A stretch of 64,000 nucleotides of DNA from Nakamurella deserti. GTDB taxonomy: Bacteria > Actinomycetota > Actinomycetes > Mycobacteriales > Nakamurellaceae. The position numbers and the translations under genes were made by a program. Positions within the stretch are counted from its first letter, which is position 1. Every line of letters starts with the position of its first letter. The notes under the pieces are model-generated. The model searched no databases, had not been told where the DNA came from, and saw only the letters and a list, made by a program, of their open reading frames with translations. Location: contig NZ_QCXS01000002.1 of the NCBI RefSeq assembly GCF_003260015.1, forward strand, positions 2,108,001-2,172,000, read 5' to 3'. Below, one piece after another: positions 59,347-64,000 of this stretch.

Positions 59347-59767
59347 GCTTGCCGTCCTTCTCATCTAGCTGCTCTGGTCGTTGTGGCGCGCATGCGCACG
59401 CCACTGCTGTTGGGCGGCCCCTCGGGGCCTTCCCGCCGCGGGCAAGACTCACCCGCCGCCACTATGGAGATGTCCAGGTCCTCCGGTCCACGCGGTCGGG
59501 CGTGTCGCCTTCGGCGCACACGGTTCAACCCTGCTCGGGCGGAACCCCCCGGTTGACCGGGGACCTTCCCCACGTCGGAGCCGGATGCGCTCGCGAGGAG
59601 CGCGACGGTACCGGTGTGGTCATCGCACATCGACTGTTGATCGGGCGACGCCGTCTGATGTAACCCTCGAGGACCGGCCCGGGCGAACCCGGACCCCCGC
59701 TCCGACATCGGAGCGCACCGCGGGGCTGACAGCACACAGCATCGACCTGGCAACAGGCAACCTGACA
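59347..59767 (-). other. Leader region of the S10 operon
   Basis: About 420 nt between the candidate promoter and rpsJ. It contains small hairpins, for example GGCCCC-TC-GGGGCC at 59416-59429 and CCCCGG-TTGA-CCGGGG at 59547-59562, but no single dominant structure that I can name. No gene. Confidence 0.45.
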
Positions 59768-59796
59768 AGTATGCCTCAGCGGCCCGGGGAGATCAA
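59768..59796 (-). promoter_or_regulatory. Candidate S10 operon promoter
   Basis: TTGATC (59796-59791) and CATACT (59773-59768) on the minus strand with 17-bp spacing. It is the best pair in the gap and would give a leader of about 415 nt. Confidence 0.5.
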
Positions 59797-59836
59797 ATCA
59801 CCGTGACGTCGTCGCGGCCGCGGCCGCGTCCGGCTC

Positions 59837-60679
59837 TCAGGTCTGCTTGACGTGCCGGGACCACGCGAAGCAGTACACGCCGAAGCAGGCGATGCCCAGC
59901 GCCAGCGCGGTGAGCAGGTACGGCCCGTACGGCTGCCCGTTCAGCGTGCGCAGGGCGGTGTCCAGACCGCCGGCCCGGTCGGGACTGTAGGTCAGGGCCG
60001 CGAGGAGGAAGAGCGCTCCGACGATGGCCAGCACGACTCCCTTGGCCGCGTACCCCACCTGACCGAGCCGCACGACGCCCTGCCCCACTCCCCCGGCGAG
60101 GTCGCGGGTGAACTTGCGGGACAGGCCGCGGTAGACGAGCCGACCGCCGGCCACGATCACCACGACCCCCAGGGCGATGACCAGGATGCGGCCGGTGCTG
60201 CTGCCCATCAGCGAGGCGGTCATCTCCTTCTGGGTGTCGCCGGACGACGACGAACCGGTGACCACGCGCACGGCACTGACCCCCAGCGCGACGTAGAGCA
60301 CCACCTTGCCGGCGGATCCGACGCGTTTCACCGTGCGCTTGCGGCCCTCCTCGCGGTCGCGATGGCCCCAGAGCGCTTCGAACAACTGCCACACGGCGAG
60401 GGCGAAGAGGCCGACGGCGACCACCCACAGGGTGATCCGGCCGAGGGTGGTGGACGCGAGCTCCTGGAAGGCACCCTGCTGCGAGGCCTCCTCCTGCCGC
60501 CCGAACCAGGCCAGCTGCACGGCCAGCCAGGCGACGACCAGGTGGACCACCCCGTAGGAGATCAACCCGACCCTGACCAGCAGGCGGAAGGCGTCACTGC
60601 TCTGCACGTCCCGCCCGGCCCGCTCGGCCTGGTCCGAGGCGCGCCCGGCGGCCCGGCGGGTGTTGTCGGCTGCGGTCAC
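59837..60679 (-). CDS. DUF1206 family membrane protein
   Basis: Multi-pass membrane protein of 280 aa from the GTG at 60679, which has AGAAGG 5 nt upstream; an ATG at 60745 would add 22 residues. About six hydrophobic helices form three similar helix pairs, each followed by a Gly-rich turn and an Arg-containing loop, e.g. LLVRVGLISYGVVHLVVAW, VGSAGKVVLYVALGVSAVR and GQVGYAAKGVVLAIVGALFL. This triple repeat is the DUF1206 pattern. Function is unknown. It follows the S10 promoter region on the same strand. Confidence 0.85.
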   Translation of the reverse strand: MTAADNTRRAAGRASDQAERAGRDVQSSDAFRLLVRVGLISYGVVHLVVAWLAVQLAWFGRQEEASQQGAFQELASTTLGRITLWVVAVGLFALAVWQLFEALWGHRDREEGRKRTVKRVGSAGKVVLYVALGVSAVRVVTGSSSSGDTQKEMTASLMGSSTGRILVIALGVVVIVAGGRLVYRGLSRKFTRDLAGGVGQGVVRLGQVGYAAKGVVLAIVGALFLLAALTYSPDRAGGLDTALRTLNGQPYGPYLLTALALGIACFGVYCFAWSRHVKQT

Positions 60680-60775
60680 TGCGACCTTCTCTCGGGAGGG
60701 CACCGCGGACGGCGCCGGGGGCACGGCGCGTGAGCGCCGTGGCATCGCAGGTCCCGGCGCGGCCGGGCGAGCAGG

Positions 60776-61027
60776 TCAGAGGCCGCTGATGCGGTCGTCG
60801 CGCTCGACGACGGCCTGGCGGCCCAGGGAGTCCGTCGTGACGGTGGTGCTGCGGGCGCGGCGGTTGCGCGGCATCAGGAAGGCCGCGCTGAGGATGATCA
60901 CCAGCAGGCCGCCACCCATCAGGATGTAGCCGATGGTGGTCAGGTCGAAGTCGGCCAGGTTGGCCTTGACCCCGAAGGCCAGGATGGCGCCGGCCACGAT
61001 CAGGAAAACGCCGAGTCCGATACCCAT
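60776..61027 (-). CDS. Small two-helix membrane protein, DUF6458-like
   Basis: An 83-aa protein with two hydrophobic helices (GIGLGVFLIVAGAILAFGV and TIGYILMGGGLLVIILSAAF) and a cytoplasmic basic tail with RNRRARSTTVTTDS. This is the pattern of the actinobacterial DUF6458 family. No known function. Confidence 0.8.
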   Translation of the reverse strand: MGIGLGVFLIVAGAILAFGVKANLADFDLTTIGYILMGGGLLVIILSAAFLMPRNRRARSTTVTTDSLGRQAVVERDDRISGL

Positions 61028-61228
61028 GACTTACCCCTTGATGCAGTCGGCGGGCCGGTGGGCCCGCGGATGGCCGATGCCGTACAGCGCCGGTGCGTCA
61101 GAACTATGCCCGCTCCGGAGTAGTCGCATGCGGCATTCGACGAATCGACCGCGCGGCGCGCCGCCGGTCGGCCGCGTGCGGTCCCGACGTCTGTCACCCG
61201 TATGCGCGGGCCTTGTCCTTCCGCCGGG

Positions 61229-61627
61229 TCAGCTGCCGGGCGGATGGACACGGGGTGTCGCCGCGTGTCCACCGGAGGAGGAGATGCCGTCGGTGGGGAT
61301 CCGCGGATCGGCGGCGGTGCGCTGCCGCGGAAGCCGGAACTCGTCGCGCGGGGCGGCGGTCGTCCCCGGTGGGGCCGGCGGCACCGGCCGCGGTCCGGCG
61401 ATGGGTCCGGTCCGCACGCGGCGCCCGGTGCCGGGGGTGGGCACGGTGCCGGTGCCGGTCGCGGCGGACGGGCCACCCGACCCGGCGACCCCGTCGACGT
61501 CGGCGTCCACCGCCATCGCGTAGTCGTCCGTGGACGACAGCGGGCGGCGGCTGAACCAGCGGAACCACACCCGCATCAGCGCGACGACCAGCGCCAGTAC
61601 TGCCACGACGATCAACCACACGTTCAT
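61229..61627 (-). CDS. Hypothetical single-pass membrane protein
   Basis: A 132-aa protein starting with one hydrophobic helix (VWLIVVAVLALVVALMRVW) followed by RWFSRRP and a long disordered tail rich in Gly, Pro, Thr and Arg. I recognise no family. Codon bias looks coding but support is moderate; the helix and positive-inside residues favour a real gene. Confidence 0.55.
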   Translation of the reverse strand: MNVWLIVVAVLALVVALMRVWFRWFSRRPLSSTDDYAMAVDADVDGVAGSGGPSAATGTGTVPTPGTGRRVRTGPIAGPRPVPPAPPGTTAAPRDEFRLPRQRTAADPRIPTDGISSSGGHAATPRVHPPGS

Positions 61628-61877
61628 CGCGCCCCCTGCGATGCCTGCCCCGGTCGAGGTGCTGCGTTGCGGCGGCCGGGTCGCGGTTCGCGGCCGGTGA
61701 CGCCCGTGCAGTGGTGACGTATACGTGATACGCGTCCATTGTGCACCCCGGTTGACCTGCGGCGTCCACGGGAGTCACCCGACCGGGGCGGCTGCCGCGG
61801 GCGCGTGGCCGACGTCGGCCACCGGGCGCCGGGCGGCCGCGGCCGGCCCGCCGGCCACCCGCCGATCCGCCGGCCGG
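61628..61877. other. Gap between hypothetical membrane gene and pyruvyl transferase
   Basis: About 250 bp with no supported gene. The sequence GACGTATACGTGATACG near 61715 is an AT-richer patch that could hold a promoter for the hypothetical gene. Confidence 0.35.
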
Positions 61878-63011
61878 TCAGGCCGGACGGCCCGCCGCCG
61901 CCAGCGTGCCCACCACCAGCGCGCGCTGCTGCACCCGCTCGTCGGCGGTGGTCTTGAGCGCGTTCCAGAACGCCGCCGGATCGGACTCCAGGGCGGCCAC
62001 CGCGGCCAGCACGTCCGCGGGGTCCGCGGTCCGGGCGTCGAACACGTACGCCGGCAGTCCGAGATCGCCGTACGCGGCGAAACCCTTGCGTTCGTAGCTC
62101 AGGTGCACCGCGGGGACGCCGAGCAGGATCGACTCGAGGGCACCGTGCAGCCGCACCGAGGTGCACACGCCGATCCCGGCGTCGCGGACCGCGTCCAGCA
62201 GCGACAGCTCGGCCGCCACTCCGAGCCGCCGGTAGAACAGGACGTCGTTGTTGCCGCCCCGGGCGGACTGCACGATCGGCACCCAGTCCGACGCGGCCAG
62301 CAACGCCCGGGCGTTGTCCTCGTACTCACCGGCGTCGGGCAGTGCGCGCAGGATCAGGCCGCGACGGACGGGGGTGCGAGTGCCGGCCCCGTCGGCGCCG
62401 CGGCCCGTCGCGCCGCCGGTGGCGCCGATCGCCAGCACCGCCGAGTCGCCCACGCGGTGCGTGTTGGTGAGCCCGGCGAACTCCCGGACCGACTTGTCGT
62501 CGCGCAGGAACACCGCGCCGGCCCGGGCCAGCCAGCGCGAGACCAGGGTGTGCGCCACTCCGGTGAACGGCCCGATGCTCTGCGGCAGCAGCACCCACCC
62601 GGTGCGCTTCGCCAGCCGGCTGGCGTGCGCCAGCTGGGAGCCGTGCACCAGCAGGCACTTGACCAGCTCCGAGGCGAACCCGCCGCGGAGGTAGGCCCCA
62701 CCGACGGACACCAGCACGTCGGCGTCCCGCGTGGCCGCCCGGAATCTCCGCGAGAAGCCCAGCCGCCCACCGGTGATCAGCGCGATCGCCCCGCGGATCG
62801 CCACCAGCGCACCGTGGGCCGACCCGAAGGGGCTGAGAACGGTGACGGGTGAACCGAAGTCGGTGTCGTCGAACGACGCCGGGTCGTGCGCGGCGACGGT
62901 GAAGGTGGTGTCCGCGCCGTAGGCGTCGCGGCCCATCGCGACGGCGAGTTCGGCGAGCAGTCCGTCGCCACGGTTGCGGGCGCTGTAGACGTTGAGGATG
63001 ACGACGCGCAT
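61878..63011 (-). CDS. Polysaccharide pyruvyl transferase family protein
   Basis: A 377-aa enzyme of the CsaB/WcaK family that adds ketal-linked pyruvate to surface sugars. It begins MRVVILNVYSARNRGDGLLA, has LVSVGGAYLRGG, the HGSQLAHASRLAKRTG and VLLPQSIGPF blocks, and the C-terminal TSVRLHGALESILLGVPAVH with the conserved Arg and His. The ATG at 63011 starts the first strand. Lies 46 bp after a glycosyltransferase on the same strand, suggesting an exopolysaccharide operon continuing past the window. Confidence 0.88.
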   Translation of the reverse strand: MRVVILNVYSARNRGDGLLAELAVAMGRDAYGADTTFTVAAHDPASFDDTDFGSPVTVLSPFGSAHGALVAIRGAIALITGGRLGFSRRFRAATRDADVLVSVGGAYLRGGFASELVKCLLVHGSQLAHASRLAKRTGWVLLPQSIGPFTGVAHTLVSRWLARAGAVFLRDDKSVREFAGLTNTHRVGDSAVLAIGATGGATGRGADGAGTRTPVRRGLILRALPDAGEYEDNARALLAASDWVPIVQSARGGNNDVLFYRRLGVAAELSLLDAVRDAGIGVCTSVRLHGALESILLGVPAVHLSYERKGFAAYGDLGLPAYVFDARTADPADVLAAVAALESDPAAFWNALKTTADERVQQRALVVGTLAAAGRPA

Positions 63012-63057
63012 GCGGGGGCCTCTCACTGCGGGGTGCCGGTCGGACGCTGGAGGTCGG

Positions 63058-64000
63058 TCACCGCGGTGACCCGGTGCGCAGGAACGTGGTGAGCACGTCC
63101 TCGCCGTGTTCGACCGCCTGCACGGCGCGGACCGCCTCGGTGTGCAGCCGTTCACGCTCGCCGTGGTCGCCGAGGGTGCGGACCGCGGCGGCCAGCTCGT
63201 CGCCGTCGTCGGCGAACAGCACCGGCCCCTGCGCGGCGAGGTCGACGAAGACGTCCAGCCGGGTCGCCACCACCGGCTTGCCGCGCTGCCAGGCCTCCCA
63301 GACCAGCATCGGGTTGAGCTCCTGACGGCTGGGCATCAGCACCGCGTCGCAGGCGTCGATCTCGTCGGTGAGATCACCGACGTGGCCGAGGAAGTCGACG
63401 CGGTGCCGGTCGGGCAGCGCGGTCATCGACGCCCGGAGGGCGGTTTCCTGCGAGCCCTGGCCGGCGATGCGGAGCTCGACCGGGGTGGTCACCGCGGCGA
63501 GCCAGTCGGGCAACCGGTCCATGCCTTTCTGGTCCTCCAGGCGGCCGGCGCACAGCAGGCGCCCACCAGGGCCGGGCGTCACCGGCAGGGCGACGCCGAC
63601 CCGCTTGAGCCGGTTGGGCACGTACCGCGTCCGGTCGGGGTGGGACAGCCCGAAGGTCCGCAGCTGGTCCACCGCCCGGTGCGACGGGCTGGTGACCAGC
63701 GACGCCTGCCGGGTCGCCCGTCGCAGCGCCATCTCCTCGAGCCGCCAGACCGGCCCGGACCGGTCGTCCACCGGCAGCATGTGGAAGCTCATCGCCAGCC
63801 GTTGCACGTCGGACAGTCCGGGCACCAGGCCGATGACGACGTTGCTGGCCCGCATCAGCGAGTACACCCGGTGCGAGTGCCGCAGGTGGGGGCGCAGCTT
63901 GACCGCGGCCCGCAGCACACTGACCGGGTTGCGTCGGTCGGCACCGAGTTCGACCACCTCGTCGAACTTGTCCAGGACCGCGCCGTGGTTGCGCGAGCCG
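63058..64000 (-). CDS. Glycosyltransferase, GT4-type (5' end outside window)
   Basis: The frame remains open to the right edge, so the N-terminus is missing; a GTG at 63957 is in frame but internal (FDEVVELGADR). The visible ~314 residues show a GT-B fold: LLCAGRLEDQKGMDRLP starts the nucleotide-sugar domain, LRIAGQGSQETALRA and VDFLGHVGDL follow, and MPSRQELNPMLVWEAWQRG corresponds to the E-x7-E motif. Sugar and acceptor unknown; the adjacent pyruvyl transferase suggests surface polysaccharide synthesis. Confidence 0.88.
   Translation of the reverse strand, partial: GSRNHGAVLDKFDEVVELGADRRNPVSVLRAAVKLRPHLRHSHRVYSLMRASNVVIGLVPGLSDVQRLAMSFHMLPVDDRSGPVWRLEEMALRRATRQASLVTSPSHRAVDQLRTFGLSHPDRTRYVPNRLKRVGVALPVTPGPGGRLLCAGRLEDQKGMDRLPDWLAAVTTPVELRIAGQGSQETALRASMTALPDRHRVDFLGHVGDLTDEIDACDAVLMPSRQELNPMLVWEAWQRGKPVVATRLDVFVDLAAQGPVLFADDGDELAAAVRTLGDHGERERLHTEAVRAVQAVEHGEDVLTTFLRTGSPR

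Overview
The window is a 64 kb chromosomal segment of a high-GC actinomycete. Support: heavy third-position G/C, frequent GTG starts, ATGA/GTGA gene overlaps, a WhiB-family regulator, a SigD/anti-SigD pair, a His-tailed GroEL1 with a CIRCE operator, and an ESX-4-like type VII secretion locus. Gene order matches the conserved actinobacterial core (rpsJ...rpoA-rplQ-truA...rplM-rpsI-glmM...glmS...alr...tsa genes...groES-groEL...whiB/bldM-like-sigD-guaB). Keeping secY-adk-map next to infA-rpmJ resembles Streptomyces more than Mycobacterium, whereas the ESX-4 locus between rplM and truA resembles Mycobacteriales. The genus cannot be fixed from sequence alone.

Layout. (1) 1-5.5 kb: guaB (cut by the window edge), anti-sigma-D factor, sigD, an ~83-bp tandem array, a BldM-like orphan response regulator that has lost its phospho-acceptor, and a divergent WhiB-family gene. 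(2) 6.2-8.5 kb: groES-groEL1 under CIRCE. (3) 8.6-18.4 kb: a cell-wall/tRNA-modification run (glmS, acpS, nnr, alr, hydrolase, tsaE, tsaB, rimI, tsaD), mostly with overlapping starts and stops, split by an opposite-strand LacI regulator between tsaE and tsaB. (4) 18.5-24.6 kb: Ycf46-like AAA+ ATPase, an alpha/beta-hydrolase-like protein without its catalytic Ser, a GH1 beta-glucosidase, a ~0.9-kb composite 52-bp repeat field, and a hemerythrin-domain protein. (5) 25.1-28.8 kb: ~112-bp array abutting glmM, then glmM, rpsI, rplM, a promoter and another ~105-bp array. (6) 29.2-38.2 kb: ESX-4-like locus with two WXG100 genes, eccC, eccD, eccB, eccE and no mycP. (7) 38.2-43.5 kb: truA, rplQ, rpoA, rpsD, rpsK, rpsM, rpmJ, infA. 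(8) 43.9-59.8 kb: CitB-type response regulator, map-adk-secY, the spc operon (rplN to rplO), an opposite-strand msrA, and the S10 operon (rpsJ to rpsQ). (9) 59.8-64 kb: three small membrane proteins, a polysaccharide pyruvyl transferase and a partial glycosyltransferase.

How the parts work together. Most genes are housekeeping: translation, protein export (SecY), folding (GroES/EL), t6A tRNA modification (TsaB/D/E), and peptidoglycan precursor supply (GlmS, GlmM, Alr). Regulatory content sits in the gaps. I can propose sigma-70-like promoters for whiB, groES, rplM, infA, rplN and rpsJ. For the four ribosomal operons the predicted leaders are about 300-400 nt, one of them with two competing stem structures. 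The least ordinary features are five unrelated imperfect tandem arrays in long gaps, two atypical receiver domains, and the MycP-less ESX-4 locus. No rRNA, tRNA, CRISPR, insertion sequence or prophage was seen.
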